A stretch of 64,000 nt of DNA from Kappaphycus alvarezii. Taxonomy: Eukaryota; Rhodophyta; Florideophyceae; Gigartinales; Solieriaceae. Positions 1-11,459 of the stretch are shown here, piece by piece. The notes beneath the pieces are model-generated. The model saw nothing but the letters and a program-made list of their open reading frames with translations. It did not search any database and was not told where the DNA came from. The position numbers were made by a program, and so were the translations under genes. Where the stretch lies: positions 155,653-219,652 of the forward strand of contig NADL03000603.1 of NCBI GenBank assembly GCA_002205965.3, read 5' to 3'. Each line of letters begins with the position of its first letter. Within the stretch, counting starts at the first letter, position 1.

Positions 1-229
1 ATCTCTCTTCTCCGACAAATTACCCCTATCAGCGTCAAGGCCTTATCTTTAACTGGGCGAAGCGAGTTGCCCTTGCCCAAGTCGCTGCCTTGAGTCGGTA
101 GCCGTGAACTGGACAACCTTCTCGTGTGCCACATGTGTCTTTCGCTCATCATGTACCCTAACTGCGGACTACAACGGGTGGCTCACTTGATTGGGTTGGT
201 ATGGATTGGTCTAAGGAAAAAGAACTCAT

Positions 230-690
230 CCACTACTACTACATCATCAGCAACGTGAAGTATAAACCTGTAAAGACACATCCATGCTATCCCCGTGCTC
301 GTAATAACCTCATCCCGCGTGCCCATTTGACGCTGCCCATAGACGCCTTCGGAGTTGAATATATGGTCGAATTCCGTAGAAGATAAGGGAGGCTTATCAC
401 CGATTGGTGACGTGGGGAAGGGTTTCGGTAGACGCGGAGAGTTCACCGCAGATTTTCTAGTCTTGAGTATTGGAAGGGGTAGAGAGGACAACTGAAACAA
501 AAGAGGGATGATCCTGATAAATTCCACCGAAAATAACCTACGGAACAGGGCACCACGGCTTGAGAAAACAGGCTCCTTCGCCTGTCATTAAGAACCTTGC
601 AGACATATGCGACGGCGACAAGCTGCACCACTGATGGGCGACCTTGACAAAAACCATGCAGCGCCGCTTTACAGCGCCGTTCGGAAAGCA
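230..690. repeat. Dispersed repeat family R3, copy 1
   Basis: This stretch reappears as an inverted copy at about 18,590-19,015 and as a diverged direct copy at about 7,741-8,090, so it is a transposon-derived repeat and not a host gene. On the minus strand, positions 763-443 form a 106-codon ORF (reading ...REWLAKMALLSERR...) that is partly kept in the 18.6-kb copy, which suggests decayed coding sequence of a mobile element. I cannot name the family. Positions 1-230 show no gene. Confidence 0.6.
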
Positions 691-1059
691 ACGCCATCTT
701 TGCGAGCCATTCCCGGTTCGTCCAACGTGCTCCGGGGGCGACAGGTGGCGGTACTGTCGACAAGGATATCGACGTGATCGGTGCAGCGAGTGCGCAGAAG
801 TCGCGGCATTTCGATCTGTAGGGGAAACGGGCTAGATAGGAGGAAGTGGGCGCGCCCGCACGGGGCGGGTGCCGAAAGCGGCGAGGTGTTGATGAAGCTC
901 TGCAGTAGTTCGGTTGAGAAAAAAGGGGGCAGTTCTGAGGTTAGACCAACGCAAGGGGTAGGGCGGGTTTACTTGAATGGGTTGGTATTCTTAACATTCC
1001 TGATAACAGCAAGGGGTTCATTTAGAGTGTACTGTGTTCACGGAGGCCAAAGAATTCGA

Positions 1060-1240
1060 AGACATGACCGCTGAGTTCACTCGCTTGCCCAGGACCTGCA
1101 GAAAGCTGCTCGTCACCCCGCCATCGAGCCGAGGGATGGCCTTCATCGTACAAGGCCGGACATCAGGGCAATGGGAAGCACTGGAGGTACGGGTTTCTTC
1201 GATGTCACTTTTGTCGCCACAAATGTCAAGGTTTTCTTAG
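1060..1240 (+). pseudogene. Non-LTR retrotransposon, C-terminal endonuclease remnant
   Basis: In the frame of position 1153 the sequence reads RPDIRAMGSTGGTGFFDVTF. The same block occurs in the better preserved copy near 20,760-20,860 (RPDIQAMGSSRGSDFFDTTF). RPD followed by a downstream D in a hydrophobic strand fits the PD-(D/E)XK-like endonuclease at the C-terminus of RLE-type non-LTR retrotransposons. Upstream and downstream frames are broken, so this is a short dead fragment. Confidence 0.55.
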
Positions 1241-1400
1241 CGATGGACAGTAAAAAAAAGATTCACAACGGAGGCTCAATAGAAATGATAAAGAATACAT
1301 CGCGACGAAGAAATATCCAGAAAGACAGAGTTGTACGTATATTGCTGATTGGGCCTAGGCTCCATGATCTGCTAATTTTCTAATATGATAATGTGTAAAT

Positions 1401-1474
1401 GTGGGGTTAATTTACTGTGGTAGATATGTGGGTTGGTATCCAGTAAATTTGTACCGAAGCGTAGATATCTTATC
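1401..1474 (+). repeat. Short dispersed repeat, ~70 bp, copy 1
   Basis: This sequence is nearly identical to 14,333-14,402 (both contain TTTACTGTGGTAGATATGTG). The flanking sequences are unrelated, so it is a short shared element of unknown type. I see no gene between about 1,240 and 1,816. Confidence 0.6.
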
Positions 1475-1816
1475 ATTGTCAAGCCAATTGATAATTAACT
1501 GCCCGCTTAAAATTCTTATCTTAGGTTGTCGACACATGACAAAAGGGCATTTTACTGTGGAGTGTATCTCTGCTGCTTTGTAGACATTTTAGGGTATTCC
1601 ATCTGATCGAGGTCATCTTCATGCTCCAGCTAGCTCTGTTGGGAACTTTGTTCTAAGAGTTGTTGCAAAAGTTCTCTGAAATATCACCAGAGCCAAGATC
1701 TGTTTCGAGAAACGGTAGTTCCGGGCTTTGGGACCGCCGAGCGTTGTCTAGCCGGGGTTCGAAAAAAGTATTTGCAGTCAGCCAACCACTGTCTGCACTT
1801 ATCAACTGATCATTAG

Positions 1817-2812
1817 CTAGCCACTTAGAGTGCTTGATATTCCGGGCGTTGACACATTTCCGTCTGTGCTATCAACCTCGGGTAGCGCGATGGAAGTAGA
1901 GATACCCAATATGTCATTGACATTAGGAGCACCAGATAAAGCCCCGAAATCGTTTTCCTGATGCGAGACTGGGGCATGAGCGTCGCAGAATGCTGGGTCA
2001 GCAACTTGAGGTAACGAATCTTTGTTGCCGAGCGACTGATTGAAGTGTTCATCTTCAACAATAGGTGGTAGTTCAGGTAAAGTCGTTTGAACATTCTCCA
2101 AGCGAGGTTGACTGTGATGCTTGGAGCCTCGCAACATCTGAACTTGCCGCTCAATCTCGATGGCATGATCGCGCCACATGGCTGCCTCCGCCTCGGCTCT
2201 TTGAATTTCCGCACGAAGACAGCGCTTCCGTCTTTTTCTGCAAATCCCTGAGAAGACAGAGCTGAGCACGGCGAAGGACCGATTCGTATACTTGCGATGC
2301 CTGGCTCGACTTTCTATTATTATAAAGGCGCCTTCTGTATTTTTCGTCATTTGTCAAGCCTCTGCCCGAGAGCAGGGAGCAATTGGATTGGATTAGTCCA
2401 TTGCGATATGCAGCAGATGTAATACTGGCATTCCGATCCAACTCCTGATCACGGAAACGCTTGTACTCCTCTCTTGCTTCTGTCGCCAATTTGATGCAGT
2501 CTTCTTCGGCTTGAGTAAGATTAGAAGGGTTCTCGGAATTCAATCCATGAATGCTGCAAAACTCGGCGGCGAATTCGGAGGCACTTGGATTTCGAGATCT
2601 TCTGGTTTGCGCTTGGAGAAAGATGGGTGAAGATGAGTCAAGGGTGGTTGGAGAAATGGCAGGTAGGACCTCTGGAAGATTCACGGGAACTACGACAGAG
2701 GATTGGACGAAAAGAGGAGGCTGAGGAACAGGTTCAAGAGGTGCTGGCTTGTTGTGATTGGGTAGGTTGGAATGTGGGAGGTCCGTGTAGCAGGCCTTTG
2801 TTGAACTTCATG
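1817..2812 (-). CDS. bZIP-like DNA-binding protein, interrupted reading frame
   Basis: Two overlapping minus-strand frames appear to make one protein. The upstream frame (2,808-2,151; no ATG, the ORF caller used GTG at 2,684) carries a basic stretch KYRRRLYNNRKSSQASQVYE. It resembles the bZIP basic signature N-x2-[SA]-[SA]-x2-S-R, except that the last Arg is Gln. The second frame (2,350-1,817) continues with a charged, alpha-helical stretch (LRAEIQRAEAEAAMWRDHAI...) like a zipper or coiled coil, then an acidic, Ser/Thr-rich tail ending at 1,817. The frames meet near 2,235, beside an A-rich run, so a short intron, a frameshift or a sequencing indel is needed. A possible ATG at 2,812-2,810 (MKFNKGLLHGPP...) is in yet another frame. 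It may be a nuclear transcription factor. The bZIP call rests on the motif only. Confidence 0.45.
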
Positions 2813-3960
2813 GTTGGTAGGATGCATTGCTGGTGGTGAACGTGCGGTGAGAAATTCAATCCAAGCGTAAAACGTTGAGTGCTTGGATACAGGCGTGGTT
2901 CGGAGAGTTAAAGAGAATGATATCGGGACCCGAGGTAGATGAAGACGTATTTTGATGTGAAAGAACGTTTTCGCTACGAATTCGATTGGCGGGCGAACGT
3001 GGTCCAAATGAGAGGAATATCTTCTGTCAGTGTTAACTTGGGAAAAGGGGAAAGAAAACAAGACTAAAAGAAAAGAAGATGTGCTAGGAGGGATATTGTT
3101 CACGTGAAGAAACAATAGAGTGCAAGGCCGCTTGATTTTTTGAAAAGACAACGATTGTTGACGGGATGTAATTATGAATTGAGGTCAGGGGAAGATTAAG
3201 GCAAAGGCGGAGGATGGTTGAATGTGAGTGTGAGTACTTGTCCGTCTGTTGTTTTGTCGTGATTGGGTTCAGTAGAAAGGGGCAGGGAAAACGGGATGGA
3301 ATGGGGGGTATATAAAGACATAGGATGACGGCGGTTGGCCGGCTTGTATCTGGATTATGTCGGGTGCGCGGGATAACTGTGATGGTGTTCGTGGAGGATG
3401 TGAGTAGCACCGAGGTTTGTTCACGCAGTGGCGTAGAACGTGTGGGAAGAAGTCGAGAGATAGTCATTTCAAGCATTTCGAGCACTTGTTCGGGCGCTCT
3501 GAATCAATTGAGATTGCAGAAAATCAGGTTAATTACAAAAATTTGCACTATTTTTCTGAGGAGACAATGTCATTTGTGCTGGCCGGCTTCCTGGAATTCA
3601 ATTTCTGCTGGCGATTTGTCGAGCCGGTGAGGGGAAGGGATTGTGCGGTCCAATGCGATACAGCACAGAACATCTGCACTGCAGGCCTTCTGTTACTGCA
3701 ATGACGTATAGTACCTCCCTCTCGTTACGCAATGCCTACCTCCAAAACTTCCCCAGTCTCCAGCCCTCCATAGTCTCGCGGTAAACACTCCTGTATTTCC
3801 CCTGTAATGGAATGTCTTTCAGGACCCGGCTACTGGTGCCGACGACTGTTTTGTTTAAATTTTTTTACAGTAATGTAAAATGTATTGTCCAATACGGTTA
3901 GGCAAGATCGGATTCGAACTGCCATATCGTACAATTTGACGGGATACCGGGGGCTAATGG
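2813..3960. other. Non-coding flank of the bZIP-like gene
   Basis: No convincing protein is seen. Short ORFs occur on both strands without recognisable motifs. A TATATAAA sequence lies at 3,308-3,315 and could act on either strand: toward the bZIP-like gene (about 500 bp away) or toward a 101-codon plus-strand ORF starting at 3,325. Neither use is demonstrable. Confidence 0.4.
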
Positions 3961-3969
3961 GGGAATACC

Positions 3970-4212
3970 GAGGTATTAATTTACAGTACTGTTACAGATA
4001 AATTGGTTGATACGGTACCCAGTCAACTTGTATGTAGTGTAGTGGGTTAATAGGGTTAAATGGGGGAATTTCTGGTCTACATGGGGAAGTTTGGGCAGTT
4101 TTCCTGATGAAAGCAATACTGCAGAGCAGATGGGGCCTAAGTTGAGTAGCCGCGGAACTTTCCTTGAGAACGGATATTCTCTGGAACATACATACTTTAC
4201 AGTACAGTACTT
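3970..4212. repeat. TACAGTAC-type palindromic word cluster
   Basis: It contains TTACAGTACTGTTACAG at about 3,980 and TTTACAGTACAGTACTT at about 4,197. The same word family is dense at 22,655-22,785, 52,620-52,900 and 56,790-57,540. Function unknown. Confidence 0.5.
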
Positions 4213-4560
4213 AAAAGTTGTGGCCAAGTGTCGCTAAAAACCCTTTCCAACAAACTGGCGTTAATCTGGACGAGTTCCGCCGCAAGACGAGCGAACAATG
4301 CTTGCTGCGCATCCACAATCGGGACAGCTGACCGTGCGGCAATGCCAGTCGCAACCCGTTGGCAAAGTCCAGAGCAGTCGTGTGCCAGCCCTCGCACGTG
4401 GAAACTGGAAGGGCAATGAAGCGATACAGAGAACCTTTGAACGTATCAAGTCGGTAAAGCGAGTGTTCTTGCCAAGGCGAGCACGGGTTGAGTGGGCATC
4501 ACAACAGGGAGAGGGGAGGCGGTGCAGTGGATGACGGTTACTTGTATCTCCCGTTCTCTC
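4210..4560. repeat. Dispersed repeat R4 attached to a LINE tail, copy 1
   Basis: It matches the reverse complement of about 13,720-14,090. In both places it directly follows the LINE tail (the segment containing GTGTTTTACTCTTGG), so it is probably the outer part of the same element and not an independent repeat. All ORFs in it are short and lack motifs. Confidence 0.5.
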
Positions 4561-4564
4561 CAAG

Positions 4565-5785
4565 GGGGAAAGTTGGGTGTTTTACTCTTGGAAGATATAT
4601 CCGATCTATCCCATGGTTTTCCAGACAACCACAATCGACTCAAAAAAGGTATACCGACCAGTAATGGGGAAGGAACTAAGCTCCCTAAAATGCTACTTTC
4701 AGGCCAGCCATCAAGCAGGCCGCATTGGACATGACGGCTGCTGCAGCGTGCCTTTGCATCAAAACCCCCCGAACATTTCCGCACGTCTCCAGTGCCTCAA
4801 GCCAGGTTCCTTGGCACGTCATTTAGCACTGCACATGCATCCGGGTGCCAACCTCCAAGAGTAGAGATTGGCACAGGCACGAGCCAACCTCTGGTGGAGG
4901 TCGCGATAAAGGATTGATATCTTCTCTGCTTTGCATCTCCAAGCGCCTTGATGTCCGGGCGAACTGCACGGGCGCATTGTGGGGGCTCGATGACAGGGTG
5001 TCGGGCGGCTTTAGCGAGGTCTGCCGCAAACAACCGTGTTTACAAGTCATGTCGCCACCCGCGGGTGAATCCATAGCTACAGCACAACGCGTGGCCACCG
5101 TACTGATCCGTGAGTGCCGTGCATCCCCCTTGTGGCAGTTTGAAGCTGGAGGAAACAGTGGTACCCGGCAATTGAACTGCAACCACGTCTTGTAATTGCG
5201 GTCCGAGATGTAGGTGCGCGGGCCAAGAGCCGGTTGACATGAAAGCCAGTCCTTCGAACCATCCACTGATAACGCGGCTCGGAATGCTAAGGTCCTCTCA
5301 TCGGCCTTTGGCATGGCGTCAAAGGCCTTTTCCTTAACTGGAAGTTCCTTCCCCATTACAGTGTCGGTATATACCCTTTTTGAGTCGATTATGGTTGTCT
5401 GGAAACCCATGGGATAGATCGGATATACCTTCCAAGAGTAAAACACCAAAACGTTACCCCTCTTAACTGGCTGAGCGAGTTCCACTTGCCCAAACCGCTG
5501 CATTGAGCCGATAGCCGTGAACTGAGCAATCTTCCTGGGTGCCACTTGTGTCTTCCATTCGTCGTGCGTCCGAACTGCGGATTTGTAAGATTAGAGAGCA
5601 GTGTTCGGTAGTAAAGGGAGAAGGGTAGAGCACAAGGCACGCGTAAGGGGTACCGATGAAATGAATGCAGGGATCGCACTGAGCTTAGCGGAGCGGAGCA
5701 CGGTGGAAAATGTTGGCTTGCGGGGCCTAAAGGGCGCAATATGTAGTTGTAATTCCCGAAAAGATACCAAGGTGGACCGCTGATT
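4565..5785 (-). pseudogene. Non-LTR retrotransposon 3' half (RT thumb, CCHC knuckle, RLE)
   Basis: Read on the minus strand from 5,785 down: an RT-thumb-like region (SSVPLTRALCSTLLPLLPN), a Zn-knuckle region split over two frames (CTALTDQYGGHALCC... RHD), and an endonuclease-like segment RPDIKALGDAKQRRYQSFIA followed by STLGGWHPDA. The C-terminus is SSRHVQCGLLDGWPE near 4,700, followed by a 3' tail shared with other copies (4,570-4,690). The order CCHC knuckle, RHD, RPD...D is that of RLE-type LINEs, whose endonuclease nicks the target for reverse transcription. Several frameshifts make it non-functional. A second insertion of the same tail lies just upstream. Confidence 0.65.
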
Positions 5786-5965
5786 GCGACGCGGGGGGAT
5801 TCGGGTAATATATATTTGGAAAGAGGGAAGATTTGGGTGTTTTACTCTTGGAAGATGTACCCGATCTATCCGATAGTTTTCCAAGCAACCACAATCGACT
5901 CAAGGTATGCAGACACAGTAATGGATAAGGAACTACACTCCCTAAAAGGCTACCTTCAGGCCATA
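5786..5965 (-). repeat. LINE 3' tail fragment
   Basis: This is a minus-strand copy of the tail seen at 4,570-4,690, 13,600-13,710, 19,020-19,080 and 20,985-21,125. It contains the complement of the 'GTGTTTTACTCTTGGAAG' segment and the AACCACAATCGACTCAA segment. A weaker trace is at 8,525-8,580. Tail-only copies fit 5'-truncated LINE insertions. Confidence 0.6.
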
Positions 5966-6040
5966 TTTGGAAAGTAATACCATTCCTGAAGCAATAGCGC
6001 AGACGAGGCCTAATTTGAGTATCCATTGGTATATCTGTTG

Positions 6041-6612
6041 GGGTTTGAGTTTATTCGTGGTAGATCTTTACGAGTTGTACAATACGGAACAGAAGCGTGC
6101 GTGGGTACTCAAAAATAAAGTACGAATGCGGGCGACGGGTGGAAACCTGTCGCGCCTGCATCACCTAGAGACTAAACCCAAAACGGCTAACGAAGTCGCG
6201 AAGCTCCTGTTGAGGGGAGGAACCGCGACGAGAAGCAGCGAAGGAAGCAAGGCGGCGGAAGAAACCCTGGCCGTCGTCGCCCAAGATGCCATAGATATCA
6301 ATCCCGACAGGGGAGAGGAGGATATCGTTTTGGTCGCAGTAAGTGCCGTAATGATGAGGTTTCTCGCGCTCTGTGAGTGTCGCGGCAACGCGTATGGTAA
6401 CTGTACTTGGAGAGATGTGGCGACGCGCAGAGGGGTGCGCAAGCATAAAATCGGCGACGATATCAGTACTTTGAAGCCCATGGGAAGCGGGAATGTAAAT
6501 ATCCATTCATAACGCTAGGGACTCCGAATGCACAGACGAATTGGGAACATGGTAGAGTAGCGGATGCTCGACGTGGGCGACGATCCCAACTTCCTTACAG
6601 AAGCGGGCGAGG
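6041..6612 (-). pseudogene. Second RLE-type LINE family, C-terminal fragment
   Basis: Minus-strand frames read ...LARFCKEVGIVAHVEHPLLYHVP... and then PVGIDIYGILGDDGQGFFRR followed by LASFAASRRGSS. This is homologous to the better copy at 21,130-21,900. These segments match the C-terminal end of RLE-type non-LTR elements downstream of the CCHC/RH motif. Frames are broken. The 5' side is cut at about 6,612 by an LTR-like repeat. Confidence 0.6.
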
Positions 6613-6613
6613 A

Positions 6614-7425
6614 CAGATAGGGATAAATCTTCAGGATAAGAGATACTCAGAACCAATACTCCAAGAAGGAGGTGTTGTAATATTGACAAAGGTAATATGA
6701 ACAGATGAATGAACAGATAGTTCAATGACCGATGTCCTTCTCTTGTTTATTATGTTCGAAGTTTAGTCGCCCATTCGTACCTTATCTTCTAGTCTCCTCT
6801 GTTTTCAACATCAAGATCAATCAACGCCGGCGGACGTGAATTGGGGTATTGTCAGTTGCACGCATGTGAAGTGCATGTGTCAGTTTCAAACAGGTGTCAT
6901 ACCAAAGGTAGATATGTAGCTTAGACTTATCACCCATGCGTTTTCCATCACACACACGTGTCACATCGTGTATGGCATTCCAAATGACTGCCACCGCCTA
7001 CACGCGTCGATCCGCATGAGTGCCCTGAACAGTTAAGACGTCACCGGCTCGTTTATTAACTGTTGTCACAATATTTGGCCTAAATCGAAAGTAGCAAGAG
7101 GTGCCAGTGACCGTTTTGTCATCATGTTGCAAGCGACAAAAGTGATACTGTGGTATAGTATAGCGAGTAAAAAGAGATGAGTAAGAAAGGCAGTTGAGAG
7201 GGCTACAAGCTAGTCACAACTTCCTACTACTCTGGACTTGGCTTGAACTTGTCCGCCAACTTGCTTGTCCTTCACAAGAGGGAGCACTTTACTCAGCTTA
7301 TATAGACTTTTGGGATAATCTTAAAGCCTCAAACAAACATACGAAGTACCAAAATATGCATCAAGTGGAATCATTTGAGCGGAAAAGACTAACAGCAGGT
7401 ACTATCAGGGCAAATATCTACATTA
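6614..7425 (+). repeat. LTR-B copy interrupted by a 447-bp insertion
   Basis: 6,614-6,677 matches the first ~65 bases of the LTR-B repeat (TAGGGATAAATC... GGAGGTGTTG). 7,125 onward continues it (TGTTGCAAGCGACAAAAG...) through a TATATAGAC box to about 7,425. The full repeat, defined at 26,848-27,570, is ~720 bp, so this copy is also shortened at its 3' end. Confidence 0.6.
6678..7124. mobile_element. Nested 447-bp insertion with 5-bp target duplication
   Basis: It interrupts the LTR-B repeat and is flanked by TGTTG on both sides (6,673-6,677 and 7,125-7,129), where uninterrupted copies have one TGTTG. Its ends (TAATATTGACAAAGG... and the complement TGATGACAAAACGG) are loosely similar, hinting at imperfect terminal inverted repeats. 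No ORF of note. Class not assigned; a MITE-like element is one option. Confidence 0.45.
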
Positions 7426-7740
7426 TTTGTTACAAGCTTAGTTATTAAATGTTCAGCACTCCAGGGTAGTTCAATATAGGGCTGTTTCTTGGAAGAACGA
7501 AAAGAGCAGCAAAAGCTTTTCTGGAATCCTCTTGTATGTCCCATTTATACTAATCTTTGTCGTCCTCGTCTTTCTCTCCGAAATCGTTAATCAAGTCGGA
7601 CATGGGGAGAGAGATTTGGGTACTATAAATTGGGTTTGTAAAATGGGGTTGGTCCCTTTGACTTAATACAAGTGGGATATGGGGTGAAATGGGTATTTTT
7701 ACTCAATTTACTGATGACACATGCTAATGGCGTAAATACA

Positions 7741-8090
7741 GGTTGGTCTAAAGAAATTTATCTTTCTTCCACCACTATTGCCTTTCCATCAACCACATTA
7801 CCAGCACAGTGAATTCCAGACCATGCACAGTCAAATCCTTGGCTACCTCTGCGCACTTAATAACCTCATCCGCACGCCCACTTGACAGCCTACCACAGAA
7901 GCCTTCGGATTGAATATGATAGGGGTGGTTTGTATAGAGAATAGGGGCTGCTTATCTCGACTGGAGACGTGCGAGATGGTTTAGGTTGTATCGTATGGTT
8001 CGACGCAGGCTTTTTAGCGTTGTATACCAGTGGTGGGGAAGAAATGTGAAGTAAAGGGAAGAAGAGCCAGAAAAATTCCAAAAAATACTA
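7741..8090 (+). repeat. Dispersed repeat R3, diverged copy 2
   Basis: It aligns with about 203-540: shared segments include AATAACCTCATCC, a GCCTTCGGA...TTGAATAT block and AAAAATTCC. It is considerably more diverged than the 18.6-kb copy. Confidence 0.5.
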
Positions 8091-9553
8091 TGGTTGGTTT
8101 ATGAGTGCTACAAAAGTTACGATATGAGTGATATGATCCTATTCACTCAAAACGTTCGGAATGATCTGCAATACAAATGACGGAGGGTGTCCACCAACTA
8201 GGGAGTATCTAAACAGCCAAGTCAATAAGCAGGCCACCAAGGCAGTTAGGGGCCACCATCAAGGCGGCGTGTCTTTAAAACATACTCTGTCTTTACCCCC
8301 TTTTATTACCATCGCTAGAAGAGTCTGACGGCGAAGTAAATTACTCCATCATTTCCCACCTTTGAAGAAAAGTCCTAGTCACCCTGGAAAATTGATCCAA
8401 GGTTCGGTTATTACAGTTATTAATCCCTCTATGTCTCCTCTCGTTCAAATTACCGCCGATAATGATCAATCAGATCTTAGATTTAGGGTACAACATTTAT
8501 TGATGTGCTAAAATATACGAGGGAAATGTTTTTAGTGTTCTACTCTTGGGCGATATAATCCATCTGTCTTAAAGTCTTGCAGGCACTCGAAAGCTACTCA
8601 ACAGTGCTGCACTGTGAAAATTGAAAAAAAACTTTACAAATATTGGAAAACTATTTATTTGGTTTAAAATAGCGAATACAGTTACTTCAAATTGTGGAAC
8701 AAGTTTTTTCAGAGGCCAACAAATTTTTTTATTTTGAATCTTCGAAAGTAATTCCATCTATTTTTCACTGGACCATGTTTTATACTGTATTACACGAGAA
8801 CCTCCAAGAGTGGATATACGGATAGACAAGAGCTTACCTGTTACCAAAATTGCGATAACATATTCATAACTTCTATGCTTCGCGGAGACGAACGCATTTA
8901 GCGATATAGGCGGACTAAAATGTGTGTAGTAATCGGGATGTTAGAAATCTTTTAATTTTTTATATCCGTAAGTGTTTGCCAGGAATGATACTCTATAACT
9001 ATATACTTTTGCTCAATAGCCCAAAACTCTACAGTGCTTTGGCTAAAGTATCCACCTACAGGTTCTGAAACGGAAAAATACGGAAAACTAGGAATAAAGT
9101 CGACGTTTATTGACAGAGCAAAGTGAACCGATCTCACACAACCAATTTCATTACAGAAAATTTTGTTTTTATCGAGCTCTACCGTTGTTTAAACGAAAAA
9201 AGGTTTCCAATAAAAAGTGAGCGCTACAATTTCTCCTCATATGAAAAAAGGGTCCGATGGACACTGAACGGGGCACGGGGTGCCAATCTCAATTTTGAAA
9301 CATATAAGTATCAATTCAGTTCTCTTACTGTCATTGGGAGCAGTGATGAAGAATATTAGAATTCTCTTTACCAAAATTTCCCTATAGTCATTCTCGTCCT
9401 AAAATTACACTTTTAGTCGTTTCATGGCAATGAATGTGTTTGTTTAACACTTATAAGTCGTCGAAAAGTCTATCTATGCAAAGTAAACTGCTTTTTCCTG
9501 GAGACAACAAGCAGATTGGGAGTCAAACTCGAACTAAAACCTTTGATTAGCTC
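8091..9553. other. AT-rich region without a recognisable gene
   Basis: Only short ORFs without motifs occur on either strand. A degraded LINE-tail trace lies near 8,525-8,580. Nothing else is supported. Confidence 0.5.
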
Positions 9554-9859
9554 TTAGGATACCGGAATTCCCCGTGATCTCCTCATCGAGGCTGTTTTTG
9601 GTAAAGATCTCTTTGCAGTAATTCTTTTCGTCGCGTTGACGATACCTCTGATTTTATAATCGATATCTGATGGGCTTTCAAGGATAACACTGAAATTATC
9701 GGAAGCCTCCAAATCCTTGGCTCTCGCTGCAGTCCAGCATGTAGCCTCAAATTCCTCAAACGCCCGCAAAGTGTGCCGCGGTGATCGCGGTGCGGATTTT
9801 CTCGCTTTTAAATGCTCTTGGACCGAATTTATGACAGTAAGAGCACAATCCAGGAGCAT
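9554..9859 (-). CDS. Small hypothetical protein, 101 aa
   Basis: An ATG-started ORF encodes a charged protein (MLLDCALTVINSVQEHLKA...). It has a predicted-helical Ala/Glu-rich centre (RAFEEFEATCWTAARAKDLE) and a basic C-terminus. I do not recognise a family. It is the only ORF above 90 codons in a low-coding AT-rich region, but could be chance or part of a decayed element. Confidence 0.25.
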   Translation of the reverse strand: MLLDCALTVINSVQEHLKARKSAPRSPRHTLRAFEEFEATCWTAARAKDLEASDNFSVILESPSDIDYKIRGIVNATKRITAKRSLPKTASMRRSRGIPVS

Positions 9860-11400
9860 TTCTCTGTGAACGGAAGAAAATGATCTGTGATTATATAGAA
9901 AGTTACTTTCTTATGCTTGACGACAAGATAAAACGGGAAAGGTTCTCAGCGTGGCATCTACCTTATCCCCGATATTTGTTGAGCGATCAACCGGAAAAGA
10001 CTAGGAGCCTTGCCGGTGGTACTTCCATAACTTGAGCCGAGAATCTAAAAAACGCAAATATATTGGCGTGAAGGTATTCATAGCCTGCAATAGACCGGAA
10101 AGATTTTTCGGTCCTCGAAGCGACAAAAACTGCTGCAGCTTTTCAAATCGACCTGAAAAACTTTCAAAGAGTCGGAATCTTGCGATATCATCGATAACAG
10201 CATTCTCTTACAATCACTTCTATTCTTTCTAAGAGTCCTTCATGTATTAAATCTCGAGTTCTACTATTTTTCTGTATGTATGATGTCCTAGAGTTCTTCT
10301 TGTTCTGCGAAATTTTCGAAACACATCACATTGGCAATAGCTTAGTTCTTGGCATTTTCGGTCAGCTCTCCCTGAAGTGCAAAGTAATTGTAATAGAACT
10401 CGAACACGAGGCTAAATAGGTGTCCGAGTAGGGATAATGCCTTATCCCTTCTGGAGTTCACGGCTACCACAGCATTTTCGTTAAAGATGAAGAAAATCTT
10501 CACATCGCTATTTCCGTCATAACCGATGGAATTTACTCCAGAGGAAGAGGTTCTCTATAAGAGTACCATGAAATTGTTAGAAAACAAAGAAATAGATTAT
10601 TTGTGATTTTAAGAAGGAGGATGGGTACTGTAGTTTCGTGTGTACACGGTCTTTTCGCCACCAACGGTCAACACGACTTACGTGGCACTCGCGGGTGTGG
10701 CTGAACGTTCCAGAGTCACACGCCCAGAGGCCGACAATAAATGAAACTAACTAGAATACTTTAGAAAATAATAGAAAATAACTCTAGAGTGCAGCAGTTG
10801 ATTAACTCGGAAACCGCCAAAAACGACATGCAAGTAGCAGAACGTGGGGATTTCCGCGACCCGCCTGGAACTACCAACAAGGGCTTCCTAATACGTGTAT
10901 ATTTTACTTAGGAGTGACGACATCAAGAGGATCTGAGACACTTGTCCACGGTACACAGAGACTTTACAAGAAGCATAGCAAATCGGCGAAAGTATTCACT
11001 GTTAACCGTTGACCTTCGAAACGGCTTCAACTTGGTCAGACAGTGCGTTTTTTTGAAGTAGGCCCAGCACATGTTCCTAGAGCTCTTACCTTCGGTCCAA
11101 TACACGTACGCGGTAAGATAGGGTAATATGTGGTGTGGGGATTATGTGCTTTGGAGCGTGGTAGCCGTGCAGAACGGGGATCCGAAGGGTCCACTTCTAT
11201 TCCCCCCTTTGCTGCTAAAGGCCCGCCCAGAAAATGTGGGCACCACCACAAGCAGGCCTGCTGTACTCATTCAGCTGTAGTACGTAGACGATGGTATGTA
11301 GTTGGCACCCATGAATCCCTTCGAACGACACTACAGTTCCTCTTCTTCCCGGAGACGCGCAGTTTGGGTTTTTATTTCCGCGTGGAAGAGTGTGCTGTCT
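9860..11400. other. No supported gene
   Basis: This stretch is AT-rich with scattered short ORFs. The 90-codon ORF at 11,130-11,402 (plus) overlaps a 71-codon minus ORF and has no recognisable motif. No RNA gene was seen. Confidence 0.4.
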
Positions 11401-11459
11401 AGTCACCAACCACCCTCCTCCACCTGTTTAGCATCCTGTCCCATGTGAGCTTCGCCAGG

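Noticed and set aside
3895-3945. tRNA T-arm (complement of GGATTCGAACTG)
   Set aside because: No A box at the right distance and no cloverleaf could be drawn.
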